Assembly: GCA_009840175.1 (NCBI GenBank) | Contig: VXOI01000030.1 | Span: forward strand, 1-39,454 | Direction: 5' to 3' | Length of the DNA: 39,454 nucleotides | Source of the DNA: Chloroflexota bacterium | GTDB lineage: Bacteria > Chloroflexota > Dehalococcoidia > Lucifugimonadales > UBA3495 | In this document: positions 24,610 to 33,390 of the stretch, in pieces | Numbering within the stretch: position 1 is the stretch's first letter | Layout of the letters: each line of letters begins with the position of its first letter | The notes under the pieces: model-generated | What the model was told of the DNA's origin: nothing | Seen by the model: the letters and a program-made list of their open reading frames with translations, nothing else | The model's database searches: none | Made by a program: the position numbers and the translations under genes

Positions 24610-25362
24610 ATGCCGCCTGAGAATTTTTCTGAACCCTTCTCCATCGGCGGCGTTGCCGTTATTCCTGTTTTTCCGGATGAGCACGATCCCCGCCAGCATA
24701 TAACGGATGCCAGTGCGTATTTCCTGGAGCAATTGGCGGCGGGTGCTCCCTGGCACCGGGCTTTGTTGGAAGCGATGGGGATGTGGACGCTGCCCGAAGA
24801 AATTTGGAAGGGGCGGAGGTACAAGTACATCGTGGGGCGCGAGGCGTTCGATTGGCTGCTGCTGGCGGAACGGCTCTGCGCCGAAGCGGAGGACGCCATC
24901 CCAACAGAGGAACTGGAGATGCTCCTCTTCCACGGCGTGCTGCCCGAACCCATAGAAGGCGACGAACTTCGCTCGCTGCTGGGCGCCAGCAAGCACCAGG
25001 GATACCTGAACTACCACTACGGCATCGTCCTGGAAGAAGCGTTGCAATTGGCCGCCGAAGAAAGCACTCGCAAGAGGCACACGTCCCGCGGCTATTCAGA
25101 CAGCGAGGAATTAGTGGAAGACGCCTTCCGTCATCTGTATATCGATTCCCGCTCCAACCTGCTGGACGAATTTCGCCGTTCAGCCGGACTCGACCAACGC
25201 CGCAGCCTCTCTCTCACCAACCTCAAGGAGTTCACCTACTGGCTTCACAAACGCAGGGTCAACTACTGGGATCCGGCCCGTGTCGCCTCTGACACCCGAT
25301 TGGCTATCCGCCGCCTGGAGGCGCTTCAGGAATCGGCCACATTATTCACCGTTCCCCAATAG
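24610..25362 (+). CDS. Conserved-looking hypothetical protein between polX and valS
   Basis: The 250-residue soluble protein starts MPPENFSEPFSIGGVAVIPV. Its middle is helical and acidic (FDWLLLAERLCAEAEDAIPT, ELEMLLFHGVLPEPIEGDEL). The C-terminal half contains SNLLDEFRRSAG, LKEFTYWLHKRRVNYWDPAR and a final helix. No catalytic motif or family is recognisable. GC content and codon use match the backbone, so it is a settled resident. With only 6 bases after polX it is probably translated from the same message, and valS follows by about 130 bases. A link with DNA repair or with tRNA charging is possible only by position. Confidence 0.85.
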   Translation: MPPENFSEPFSIGGVAVIPVFPDEHDPRQHITDASAYFLEQLAAGAPWHRALLEAMGMWTLPEEIWKGRRYKYIVGREAFDWLLLAERLCAEAEDAIPTEELEMLLFHGVLPEPIEGDELRSLLGASKHQGYLNYHYGIVLEEALQLAAEESTRKRHTSRGYSDSEELVEDAFRHLYIDSRSNLLDEFRRSAGLDQRRSLSLTNLKEFTYWLHKRRVNYWDPARVASDTRLAIRRLEALQESATLFTVPQ

Positions 25363-25508
25363 ACGCCCCACGCTTCCCGGTGTTATATTTGCCTCAATTG
25401 CCTCTAGGCGTTTTTCGTTGCCTGCCTCGACTGCTTCAACGGGACTCCCCTATTTGCCGCCGGAATGGCCGGCCCCGGAGTTTGTGATTACCGATGACTT
25501 CCGGCCAG

Positions 25509-28178
25509 ATGTCACGCGTTTATGAGCCAGCCGCGGTGGAACGGCGCATCTATCAGAATTGGATGGATAAGGGGTACTTCCACGCCAACCGCGAATCAGG
25601 CAACCAGCCCTACACCATCATCATGCCTCCGCCCAACGTCACCGGCGAGCTGCACCTGGGCCACGCGCTGGAGAAGGCTTTAGAGGACGCCCTCATCCGC
25701 TACCGGCGCATGACCGGCACGCCGACGCTGTGGCTGCCAGGCACCGACCACGCCGGCATTGCGACGCAGTGGGTCGTGGAGCGGCAGTTGCTTGACGAGG
25801 GAACCAACCGCCATGATGTGGGCCGCGACGCCTTCGTGGAGCGTGTCTGGGAGCACGTCGAGAAGTCCGGCGGCATCATTCACGAGCAGTCACGGCGGCT
25901 GGGTATCTCCGCAGACTGGGAGCGGCACAAGTTCACGCTGGAGCCAGGCCCCAGCCATGCCGTCCGCACCACCTTCGTCAGCCTGTACGAAAAGGGCCTG
26001 ATTTATCGCCACGAGCGCATCATCAACCGCTGCGTCCGCTGCGCGACCGCCCTCTCCGACCTGGAAGTTGACTACCAGGACGTGGACGGACAGCTCTACC
26101 ACATCCGCTACCCGCTGGAGGATGACCCCGACAGGGCCGTGACCGTCGCCACCACCCGCCCGGAGACGATGCTGGGCGACACCGGCGTAGCCGTCCACCC
26201 CGACGACCCGCGCTACGACGGCATCCGGAGTCGCAACGTCGTCCTGCCCATCATGGGCCGTGTCATCCCAGTGGTGGGCGACGAAGCCATTGACCCGGAG
26301 TTCGGCACCGGCGCGCTGAAGGTCACGCCAGCCCACGACCCGGTGGACTTCGAGGTGGGCCAGCGGCACCGGCTGGACGCTCCCAACGTCATCGGCGAAG
26401 ACGGCAACATGACCGGGGTGGCTGGCAAGTACGCCGGTGTGGAGCGTTTCGAGGCCCGCCGTCGCGTGGTGGAGGAACTGGAATCGCTGGGAGTGCTGGA
26501 AAAAGTCGACTCGCACCGCCACTCCGTCGGCCACTGCCAGCGCTGCGCCACGGTGGTCGAGCCGCTCATCAGTATGCAGTGGTTCGTCAACGTGGGCAGC
26601 CACCAGCAGCCCGACAGCATCTCGGGCAAGGCATACCGCGCCGTTACCGAGGGTGACATCCGCATCGTCCCGGAGCGGTTCACCCGCGTATACCTCAACT
26701 GGCTGGAGAACATCCGCGACTGGTGCATCAGCCGCCAGCTCTGGTGGGGCCATCGCATCCCGGTCTGGTACTGCGGCGCCTGCATCTACCTGACCGTCGC
26801 AATGGAAGACCCCGACGCCTGCGAAGCCTGCGGCTCCACTGACATCCGGCAGGACCCCGACGTACTGGACACCTGGTTCAGCTCCGGCCTGTGGCCCCAC
26901 TCCACGCTGGGCTGGCCGGAGGAAACTGACGACTTCGATTACTTCTACCCGACGACGGTGCTGGAAACGGGCTACGACATCCTGTTCTTCTGGGTGGCCC
27001 GCATGATAATGCTGGGCATCGAGAACACCGGCAGGGCCCCATTCAACACCGTCTACCTGCACGGCCTCATCCGCGACGGCTCCGGCGCGAAGATGAGCAA
27101 GACCCGTGGCAACACCATGGACCCCCTGGACCTGGTGGAGAAGTACGGCACCGACGCCCTCCGCTTCGCCCTCACCACCGGCACCGCGCCGGGCAACGAC
27201 CTGCGCTTCACCGAGAACCGCCTGGAAGCGGGCCGCAACTACGCCAACAAGATATGGAACGCCTCCCGCTTCGTCATCAGCCAGCTCGAAGGCAAGCACG
27301 ACCTTGAAGGATGGAGCAATGTCACCCCGGAACACCGCGAAGACCGCTGGATTGTCAGCCGCCTCGACCGGGTGACCGCCGACGTGAACCGGGCGCTGGA
27401 GAGCTTCGAGCTGGGCGACGCGCAGCAACGGCTCCACGAGTTCATCTGGAACGACTACTGCGACTGGTACATCGAAATGGCGAAGATTCGGGTCCGCAAT
27501 GGCAGCGAACCCTCGCCCCTGCCCACGCTGGCCCATGTGCTGGAGCGAATCCTGCGCCTGCTGCATCCCTTCATGCCCTTCATCACCGAGGAAATTTGGC
27601 AGACACTCAAGTCGGAGTTGCCCGAAGAAGGCGATGCCCAAGCGGATTCGATAATGGTCGCTCCCTACCCCGCATCCGGTGGGCGCACTGACCCGGCGGC
27701 GGAGGAAGAAATTGCCCTGGTGCAACAGGCAGTGCGGGCCGTCCGCAACACCCGCGCCCAACTGCGCATCCCGGCCGCGCAGCGCCTGGAAGCCCTCGTT
27801 GAGGCTAACGGGCAGCGAGCGGCCATTGAAGCCGAGGCCGACGTTATCAGCGCCATGTCTCGGATCGAGCCGCTGCATATAGTTGAGAGCGCAAGCGAAG
27901 GCGATACCGGCGGCGCAGGCGTGACGCTGGTGGTCAGCCCGCTGGTCGTCCGGCTGCCCCTGGAAGGCGTGGTGGACCTGGACGCCGAGGGCGAGCGCCT
28001 GCGCTCCGAACTGGCCGACTGCGCCCGCAACCTGGAGCGGGTCGAGAAGCTGGTCGCCAACCCCAACTTCCGCGAAAAGGCCCGCCCCGACGTGGTGGAA
28101 ACGGAAGAGGCCCGGCTGGCCGAACTCCGCGACCGCAAGCAACGGCTCGACGAAATCCTGGAGCAGTTGGGGCGGTAG
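25509..28178 (+). CDS. valS: Valyl-tRNA synthetase
   Basis: The enzyme charges tRNA-Val and removes wrongly attached threonine. From the ATG at 25509 (MSRVYEPAAVERRIYQNWMD) it has 889 residues, a normal length; a second ATG lies 15 bases upstream. It shows PPPNVTGELHLGHALEKALE with the HLGH signature (residues 49-52), GTDHAGIATQWVVERQL, and the editing domain (TRPETMLGDTGVAVHPDDPR). DIRDWCISRQLWWGHRIPVW, the KMSKTRGN signature (about 528) and the anticodon-binding domain with EIWQTLK follow. The C-terminus is a coiled-coil arm (LDAEGERLRSELADCARNLE). No T-box is visible in the 146 bases upstream. Confidence 0.96.
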   Translation: MSRVYEPAAVERRIYQNWMDKGYFHANRESGNQPYTIIMPPPNVTGELHLGHALEKALEDALIRYRRMTGTPTLWLPGTDHAGIATQWVVERQLLDEGTNRHDVGRDAFVERVWEHVEKSGGIIHEQSRRLGISADWERHKFTLEPGPSHAVRTTFVSLYEKGLIYRHERIINRCVRCATALSDLEVDYQDVDGQLYHIRYPLEDDPDRAVTVATTRPETMLGDTGVAVHPDDPRYDGIRSRNVVLPIMGRVIPVVGDEAIDPEFGTGALKVTPAHDPVDFEVGQRHRLDAPNVIGEDGNMTGVAGKYAGVERFEARRRVVEELESLGVLEKVDSHRHSVGHCQRCATVVEPLISMQWFVNVGSHQQPDSISGKAYRAVTEGDIRIVPERFTRVYLNWLENIRDWCISRQLWWGHRIPVWYCGACIYLTVAMEDPDACEACGSTDIRQDPDVLDTWFSSGLWPHSTLGWPEETDDFDYFYPTTVLETGYDILFFWVARMIMLGIENTGRAPFNTVYLHGLIRDGSGAKMSKTRGNTMDPLDLVEKYGTDALRFALTTGTAPGNDLRFTENRLEAGRNYANKIWNASRFVISQLEGKHDLEGWSNVTPEHREDRWIVSRLDRVTADVNRALESFELGDAQQRLHEFIWNDYCDWYIEMAKIRVRNGSEPSPLPTLAHVLERILRLLHPFMPFITEEIWQTLKSELPEEGDAQADSIMVAPYPASGGRTDPAAEEEIALVQQAVRAVRNTRAQLRIPAAQRLEALVEANGQRAAIEAEADVISAMSRIEPLHIVESASEGDTGGAGVTLVVSPLVVRLPLEGVVDLDAEGERLRSELADCARNLERVEKLVANPNFREKARPDVVETEEARLAELRDRKQRLDEILEQLGR

Positions 28179-28214
28179 TTCCCTCGTGTTGAAGAGGATA
28201 GCGCATCCCAAATT

Positions 28215-28249
28215 CCCTCTCCCTGAGGGAGAGGGTTAGGGTGAGGGGG
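28215..28249 (+). repeat. CCCTCTCCC/GGGAGAGGGTTAGGGTGAGGG repeat, valS-aroE gap
   Basis: CCCTCTCCCTGAGGGAGAGG then GTTAGGGTGAGGGG. It closely matches the copy before cobO, down to its distance from the next start codon. Confidence 0.8.
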
Positions 28250-28263
28250 AAATCTTAACAGCC

Positions 28264-29112
28264 ATGCCGCAGCGACTAGGCATCATCGGTCACCCCATCG
28301 GCCACTCCATTTCGCCCCTTTTCCAGCAGGTGGCGTTGGACGCCATCGGGTTCGATGGCGCTTACGAAGCCTGGGACGTTGCGCCCGACGGCGTGGGCGA
28401 GTTCGTCGCTGGCCTGCGCGCTCCGGGAATCCTGGGCATCAACGTGACCGTTCCCCACAAGGAAGCGGTCATACCCTTCCTCGACGAGGTGGACGACTGG
28501 GCTTCCACCGCCGGGGCGGTCAACACCATCGTCAACCGCGACGGGCGCCTGACCGGCCACAATACCGACGGCATAGGTTTCCTGCGGGCGCTGCGCGACG
28601 GCGCAGGGTTTGATCCCCGGGGCCGCGACGTGCTGGTACTGGGCGCAGGCGGCTCGGCGCGAGGCGTCGTCTACGCTCTGGCCCGGGCCGGAATCGCCCA
28701 ACTGTTTATTGCCAACCGCACCCTGGAGCGGGCGGAGCGGCTGGCGAGTATTGCCATTGACAGCGGCGTCGCAGCGGAAGCAATGGTGCTTTCCGACGCC
28801 CCCGGGGCCACAAGGGAAGTGTCCCTCATCGTCAACTGCACCTCTATGGGCATGGTTCACGGGCCGGACGAAGACGGCTCGCCCTTGTCCGCCGCCGACA
28901 TACCCTCCACCGTCCTGGTCAACGACCTGGTGTATAATCCGCTGGAAACGCCGCTGCTGCGCGAGGCGGCCCGCGCCGGGGCCGCCACCCTGGGCGGCAT
29001 CCAGATGCTGGTCTACCAGGGAGCCGCCTCCTTCGAGATGTGGACCGGCCACGACGCGCCCGTAGCCGTCATGCTGGAAGCCGCCACCGCCGCCATGCGG
29101 GCTAGAAGTTAG
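28264..29112 (+). CDS. aroE: Shikimate dehydrogenase
   Basis: AroE reduces 3-dehydroshikimate to shikimate with NADPH. The 282-residue protein begins MPQRLGIIGHPIGHSISPLF, the substrate-binding start, and continues with GINVTVPHKEAVIPFLDEVD (catalytic Lys66) and GAVNTIVNRDGRLTGHNTDG (Asn and Asp of the active site). The Rossmann loop is VLGAGGSARGVVYAL, and the family's end is NDLVYNPLETPLLREA and GGIQMLVYQGAASFEMWTG. Size and motifs are normal. aroC follows after a palindromic repeat, so two steps of the chorismate pathway are neighbours. Confidence 0.96.
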   Translation: MPQRLGIIGHPIGHSISPLFQQVALDAIGFDGAYEAWDVAPDGVGEFVAGLRAPGILGINVTVPHKEAVIPFLDEVDDWASTAGAVNTIVNRDGRLTGHNTDGIGFLRALRDGAGFDPRGRDVLVLGAGGSARGVVYALARAGIAQLFIANRTLERAERLASIAIDSGVAAEAMVLSDAPGATREVSLIVNCTSMGMVHGPDEDGSPLSAADIPSTVLVNDLVYNPLETPLLREAARAGAATLGGIQMLVYQGAASFEMWTGHDAPVAVMLEAATAAMRARS

Positions 29113-29115
29113 TCT

Positions 29116-29187
29116 AACCACAGAGGACACAGAGAGCGCAGAGAAGGACTATGAAAAATCTCTGTGGCCTCTGTGTTCTCTGTGGTT
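29116..29187. repeat. AACCACAGAG-type palindromic repeat between aroE and aroC
   Basis: AACCACAGAGGACACAGAGA and the complement of AACCACAGAGAACACAGAGG form an imperfect 20-bp stem. Same family as 11926-12005. Confidence 0.8.
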
Positions 29188-29210
29188 AATCTTGGTAATA
29201 ATGGGATAGT

Positions 29211-30407
29211 ATGGTTCGTTTTGTAACTGCCGGGGAATCCCACGGCCAGGGCTTGGTCATCATCGTCGAGGGCGTGCCTGCCGGGTTGCCCATTGACGAG
29301 GACTATATCGGTGTCCACCTGGCCCGACGCCAGAAAGGGTACGGGCGCGGCGGACGTATGCTCATTGAGCAGGACTGGGCGCACATCATATCCGGCGTGC
29401 GCCACGGCGCGACGCTGGGCAGCCCCATCGGTATGAGCATCGAAAACCGCGACTGGGCCAACTGGGAAGAGGCGATGTCGGTGCGCCCCCCGGCCTATCT
29501 TGAAACTGGAGGCGAGCCGCAAAGCCCGCGGAGCCAGCGCGTGACCCGACTGCGCCCAGGCCACGCCGACCTGCCCGGCGCGATGAAATACGGCTTCAAC
29601 GACGTGCGCAACGTGCTGGAGCGGGCCAGCGCCCGCGAGACTGCCGCCCGCGTCGCCGCCGGCGCCATCGCCCTGCGGCTGCTGGAAGAGTTCGGCGTCG
29701 CGGTGCACAGCCACGTCCTTTCCATTGGCGATGTAAAGGCCGCCCCGCCTGAGAAAATAGACTGGCAGGCCGTCGAGGAATCGCCGGTGCGCTGCGCCGA
29801 CCCCGCCGCCGCCGAGCGCATGATCGCCGAGATTGACGCCGCCCGCGACGCCGGCGACACCGTGGGCGGCATCGTCGAAGTGCTGGCGGAGAACGTGCCT
29901 ATCGGCCTCGGCTCCCACGTGTCATGGGACAGGAAGATAGACGGGCGCGTTTCCCAGGCCCTAATGTCCATCAACGCCGTCAAGGCCGTGTCCATCGGCC
30001 CCGGCTGGGACATCGTCCACCAGCGCGGCTCCCAGGTGCAGGACGTCATCGAGCCGGTGACCGACCCCGACCGGCCGTGGCAACGCAGCACCAACAACCT
30101 GGGCGGCACCGAGGGCGGCATGACCAACGGGATGCCCCTGGCGGCGCAGTTCGCCATCAAGCCCATCGCCACGCTGATGAGCCCGCTGCCCTCGGTGGAC
30201 CTGGACACGGGCGGCGAGGTGCAGGCCCACTACGAGCGCTCCGACATCTGCCAAGCCCCGCCCGCCTGCGTCGTAGGCGAAGCAATGGTAGCCCTGGTTC
30301 TGGCCGAAGCCTTCATGGAAAAGTTCGGCGGCGACTCCATATCCGAAACCCGCCGTAACTACGAGGGCTACATGAACACCGTCGGGCCGCGCGTGCGCTG
30401 GGAATGA
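29211..30407 (+). CDS. aroC: Chorismate synthase
   Basis: AroC makes chorismate from EPSP using reduced FMN. The 398-residue protein has the family signatures GESHGQGLVIIVEGVPAGLP, DWAHIISGVRHGATLGSPIG, RLRPGHADLPGAMKYGFNDV, LERASARETAARVAAGAIA, GLGSHVSWDRKIDGRVSQAL, NNLGGTEGGMTNGMPL and a final RSDICQAPPACVVGEAMVAL. Length and order are complete. It is the last gene of the aro pair; the following 86 bases hold no gene before the minus-strand accessory gene. Confidence 0.97.
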   Translation: MVRFVTAGESHGQGLVIIVEGVPAGLPIDEDYIGVHLARRQKGYGRGGRMLIEQDWAHIISGVRHGATLGSPIGMSIENRDWANWEEAMSVRPPAYLETGGEPQSPRSQRVTRLRPGHADLPGAMKYGFNDVRNVLERASARETAARVAAGAIALRLLEEFGVAVHSHVLSIGDVKAAPPEKIDWQAVEESPVRCADPAAAERMIAEIDAARDAGDTVGGIVEVLAENVPIGLGSHVSWDRKIDGRVSQALMSINAVKAVSIGPGWDIVHQRGSQVQDVIEPVTDPDRPWQRSTNNLGGTEGGMTNGMPLAAQFAIKPIATLMSPLPSVDLDTGGEVQAHYERSDICQAPPACVVGEAMVALVLAEAFMEKFGGDSISETRRNYEGYMNTVGPRVRWE

Positions 30408-30493
30408 TAAGAGACAGCAGAAATGCCGCGGACACCATGTGGGAGGATTCCCGGCGTGGTTAGTGATGTATTTGGGTGGGGAGTGAGAGTAGG

Positions 30494-31081
30494 TCAACTC
30501 CGGGCTCTTGGCCTCCAGCCGATTAGCCATTCTTTGGCATACCGGAGTATTAGTGCTCGGCTCCCCAACCCTTCAATTTCCGAGCTTTCTTGTTCGGTAA
30601 TCCATTGGTCAAGGTACGGGTAGGCGTCCTTGGCCATCGTATCCAAGGGCGGATGCTCTATTAGGTCGATTTCATCGATTTCTTGTTTCAGGGTGGCAAT
30701 TGCTTCCCCCAGCGGGGATTTGGCAAGACTGGAACGGAATTGTAGAACTTCGGTGTGTAGTTGGACTTCTAGGTCTTCGAGTTGTTGCCTTTGTGTATTG
30801 CAACTACACCCCAACTCCTCGAACGACTTTTGTAAGAGATAGTGTGTGAAGGCGTCGTCGAAATCCTCTTCCACTTCTTCATCTTCCACCCATGAGAGAC
30901 CCAATCTGAATATGGCACCTCGCCAAGTTTCAATTCTGATCAGGTCCTGATAAGAGGAATGCGGGCTCTGCTGTATCCACTCCACCTCATAGATTTCTTC
31001 CACCCTTGCCAGGTCGTTGACGATTTTCTCAACTAAGTCCGATTCATCCCAGTCTAGGTGAGTATGCCCCAAAGTTCTCAT
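30494..31081 (-). CDS. Hypothetical acidic helical protein
   Basis: The 195-residue protein (MRTLGHTHLDWDESDLVEKI) is acidic. It has a central beta-like part (YEVEWIQQSPHSSYQDLIRI, WRGAIFRLGLSWVEDEEVEE) and a long charged helix (LEDLEVQLHTEVLQFRSSLA). No family or catalytic motif is recognised. GC content is much lower than in the neighbouring aro and LLM genes, a sign of acquisition. It diverges from the PLD-fold gene across 92 bases, so the two may share a control region and could form one system; this is inference. Confidence 0.7.
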   Translation of the reverse strand: MRTLGHTHLDWDESDLVEKIVNDLARVEEIYEVEWIQQSPHSSYQDLIRIETWRGAIFRLGLSWVEDEEVEEDFDDAFTHYLLQKSFEELGCSCNTQRQQLEDLEVQLHTEVLQFRSSLAKSPLGEAIATLKQEIDEIDLIEHPPLDTMAKDAYPYLDQWITEQESSEIEGLGSRALILRYAKEWLIGWRPRARS

Positions 31082-31173
31082 CTGCTGTCACCGCCCCAAT
31101 CCTGATAGTAAGGATCGCGATCGTTGATCGAAATCGGACGTTTGTCAAGACCTTTCCTGAACAGTGTTAGAAT

Positions 31174-32016
31174 ATGCTGGCTTCGATGGATGGGGGTTTT
31201 CAGGCAATGAAGTCTGATTCTCAATCTGACCTGAAGGTTGTGACCACGCCGACATTCGAGTGGCTGGCCGAGAATGCTCGACAATGCCGCCATCGGATGC
31301 TCGTTGCAAGTCCCTTTGTCAATAGCGGAGTGATTCAGGTAATGGATCTTACCCAGGGAAGTGTCACCAGAAGCCTGATTACTCGAACAGACTTGCGGGA
31401 TTTCGCTACAGGTGCTTCCAGTTTGGAGGCCCTTTGCATATTGGCCAAGAACGGGGTAGAGGTTAGCTCTCTCGGTGGTCTTCACGCAAAGATGTACATT
31501 TTCGACGACACATGCGCTCTGGTGACCTCGGCAAACGCTACCAACTCCGGATTGCGACGCAATCTAGAATGCGGCCTGGCAACCAGAGATAGCAGGATAG
31601 TAGCCCAACTTTCTAGGACATTGCTAAGGGGATTCGACTTTGAAGTCCCGAGATTGATGAATGCGCCAGCGCTAGAACGCTTAAAATTGGCTCTTTCGTC
31701 AGTTAAGGCATCAATATCCCAAGCCACACAGGTTCATGTTACGGACGCCGAGCCGGAATTTTCGGTGACCGACGACGATGCACTTCTGGCTGGATTCCGT
31801 GGTTGGACAAACCTCGCACTGAGAGGGGTGTTGGCACTACCTCCTGGGAATTTCGAACTAGAAGAATTGGTTAAGGTCTGCGAACCACTGGCAACCCTGG
31901 AATACCCGAAGAACCGTCATGTTCAAGCGAAGATTCGCCAGCAGCTTCAGATATTGCGGGGACATGGAATTGTGGAGTTTGTGAACTACCAGGGAGTTTA
32001 CCGGCGCACAATGTAA
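31174..32016 (+). CDS. PLD-fold nuclease-like protein with DpnI-C-like winged helix
   Basis: Numbered from the ATG at 31174, the 280-residue protein has a phospholipase-D half-site: GLH104-A-K106-MYIFDDTCALVTSANAT then NSGLRRNLECG. This is the H-x-K ... (S/G)-x-N ... E layout of single-HKD nucleases, which dimerise. Residues 222-280 (FELEELVKVCEPLA, RHVQAKIRQQLQILRGHGIV, EFVNYQGVYRR) closely resemble the C-terminal winged helix of DpnI and Dam-replacing proteins. There, KIRQQLQ-x-LRD-x-G-x-x-x-F begins the recognition helix; in DpnI it contacts methylated adenine DNA. A nuclease that senses modified DNA is therefore a reasonable hypothesis. A start at the ATG at 31207 is also possible. GC content is low and no methylase is nearby. 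Confidence 0.75.
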   Translation: MLASMDGGFQAMKSDSQSDLKVVTTPTFEWLAENARQCRHRMLVASPFVNSGVIQVMDLTQGSVTRSLITRTDLRDFATGASSLEALCILAKNGVEVSSLGGLHAKMYIFDDTCALVTSANATNSGLRRNLECGLATRDSRIVAQLSRTLLRGFDFEVPRLMNAPALERLKLALSSVKASISQATQVHVTDAEPEFSVTDDDALLAGFRGWTNLALRGVLALPPGNFELEELVKVCEPLATLEYPKNRHVQAKIRQQLQILRGHGIVEFVNYQGVYRRTM

Positions 32017-32023
32017 AGATGGC

Positions 32024-32149
32024 TTAGAAACTATCTCATAACTCGTAGCAGGCCGGGAACCGTCATTCCTGCGAAAGCAGGAATCCAGTGCCTTCGTTTG
32101 CTTTCTGGCCTATTTCGGCGAAGCATTGGCGTTTTGAGATAGTTTCTTA
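32024..32149. mobile_element. MITE-like element with 19-bp inverted ends
   Basis: TTAGAAACTATCTCATAAC (32024-32042) and the complement of TAAGAAACTATCTCAAAAC (32131-32149) match at 17 of 19 positions and enclose about 90 bp without a gene. If the ends are GAAACTATCTCA, a TTA flanks both sides. That is the 3-bp duplication type seen with IS5-group elements. A short palindromic repeat is nested inside. It lies directly after the PLD-fold gene. Confidence 0.6.
32061..32087. repeat. ATTCCTGCGAAAGCAGGAAT palindrome, copy 2, nested in the MITE
   Basis: GTCATTCCTGCGAAAGCAGG with AATCCA is a variant of the 16009 and 39417 family. Compensating changes on both arms (T/A in place of C/G) keep the stem paired, which suggests selection on structure. 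Confidence 0.75.
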
Positions 32150-32260
32150 GTCCGGAAATCAGTGGGTGAGCCACTACTGCCACAGGTCTAAGCAGTTGCT
32201 GCTGGATGGTCTACACCACCACAGTGAGATTATTCATCAAACTCTGGGAGTGAAAAGCAC

Positions 32261-33271
32261 ATGAAATTCGGCGTCACCATGTTCCCCAACAATCTCGCGG
32301 ATGTTGCCAGCGGGGCGCGACTGGCCGAGGAAATGGGCTTCGACTATGTGGGCATCGCCGACTCGCAGTCTTTGGCCCGCGAGTTGTACGTAACCCTGGG
32401 CGTTGTGGCCGCGTCCACCGATCGGGTGATGCTGGGGCCTACGGTCAGCAATCCCCTCACTCGACATCCGGCAGTTGCCGCCTCTGCCATCGCCTCGATT
32501 AACGAGCTTTCCGGCGGCCGCGCCTTCCTGGGCCTCGGCAGCGGCGACAGCGCGGTGCTGAACCTGGGGCTGCGCCCGGCGCGGCTGGCCGAGTTGCATC
32601 ACTACATCCAGACCGTCCGCGAGATGCTGGCCGGGGAGACCAGCGAGTACCGGGGCGACCGGGCCCACGTGCGCTGGGCCAACGCTGCAATCCCTGTCGC
32701 CATGTCCGCCGAGGGGCCGCGCACCCTGGCCATGGCCGGGGCCGTCGCCGACGCCGCCATCATCCACACCGGCCTGACCGCGGAGGTGCTGGACGATACG
32801 GTGGCCCGCATCCGCGAGGGCGAGCGCGCCGCCGGACGCGAGAAGGGCGCCACGGACGTCTGGGCCTTCGCCAAGTGCAACATCGCCGATAACCGTGACG
32901 ACGCCATCGGGGAAATCAAGATGGCCCTGGCCGCCTCCGGCCATCACGCCTTCCGCTTCACCCTCGAGGGCAAGAACGTGCCGGAAGAACTGCGCGAGCC
33001 GGTATCCATCCTGCACCGCGAATACGAGGCCGCCGAGCACGAGCAGGTGGGCCACACCCGCAACGCCACGCTGACCGACGAGCTGGGCCTGACGGACTAC
33101 TTCGCCGACCGTTTCGCCGTGGCCGGAACCCCCGAGGAGTGCCGCGACAAGGCCCGCGCCATCTTCGACTCAGGCGTGGACGCGCTGCTGATAACCGCGA
33201 TCGGCCCCTCGCCGGAAACCATCATCCGCCGCTTCGGCCAGGAAGTCATCGCGCCGCTGCGGGCAGGGTAG
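32261..33271 (+). CDS. LLM class flavin-dependent oxidoreductase
   Basis: The 336-residue protein is a luciferase-like monooxygenase-fold (TIM-barrel) enzyme using FMN or F420. It shows MKFGVTMFPNNLADVASGAR, GFDYVGIADSQSLARELYVT, VMLGPTVSNPLTRHPAVAAS and SGGRAFLGLGSGDSAV. IPVAMSAEGPRTLAMAGAVA and ADAAIIHTGL follow, an arrangement near F420-dependent methylene-tetrahydromethanopterin reductase-like members. It ends with FAVAGTPEECRDKARAIFDS. The substrate is not evident. Families of such paralogues are common in SAR202-type Chloroflexota. It follows the MITE-like element and precedes tmk. Confidence 0.9.
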   Translation: MKFGVTMFPNNLADVASGARLAEEMGFDYVGIADSQSLARELYVTLGVVAASTDRVMLGPTVSNPLTRHPAVAASAIASINELSGGRAFLGLGSGDSAVLNLGLRPARLAELHHYIQTVREMLAGETSEYRGDRAHVRWANAAIPVAMSAEGPRTLAMAGAVADAAIIHTGLTAEVLDDTVARIREGERAAGREKGATDVWAFAKCNIADNRDDAIGEIKMALAASGHHAFRFTLEGKNVPEELREPVSILHREYEAAEHEQVGHTRNATLTDELGLTDYFADRFAVAGTPEECRDKARAIFDSGVDALLITAIGPSPETIIRRFGQEVIAPLRAG

Positions 33272-33390
33272 ACCGTTCGCTCATATCTCAAGGAACCCCG
33301 CGCTCCCTGAAGGGTCTGTCGTGGGCTGGCCGTGCTATCATGGGGCGAAGTATGTTTGTCCGCTCAGGCAGACGGGTAGTTGAGTAGAAC

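Noticed and set aside
25363-25508. T-box leader before valS
   Set aside because: No T-box core sequence, specifier stem or antiterminator is seen in the short gap.
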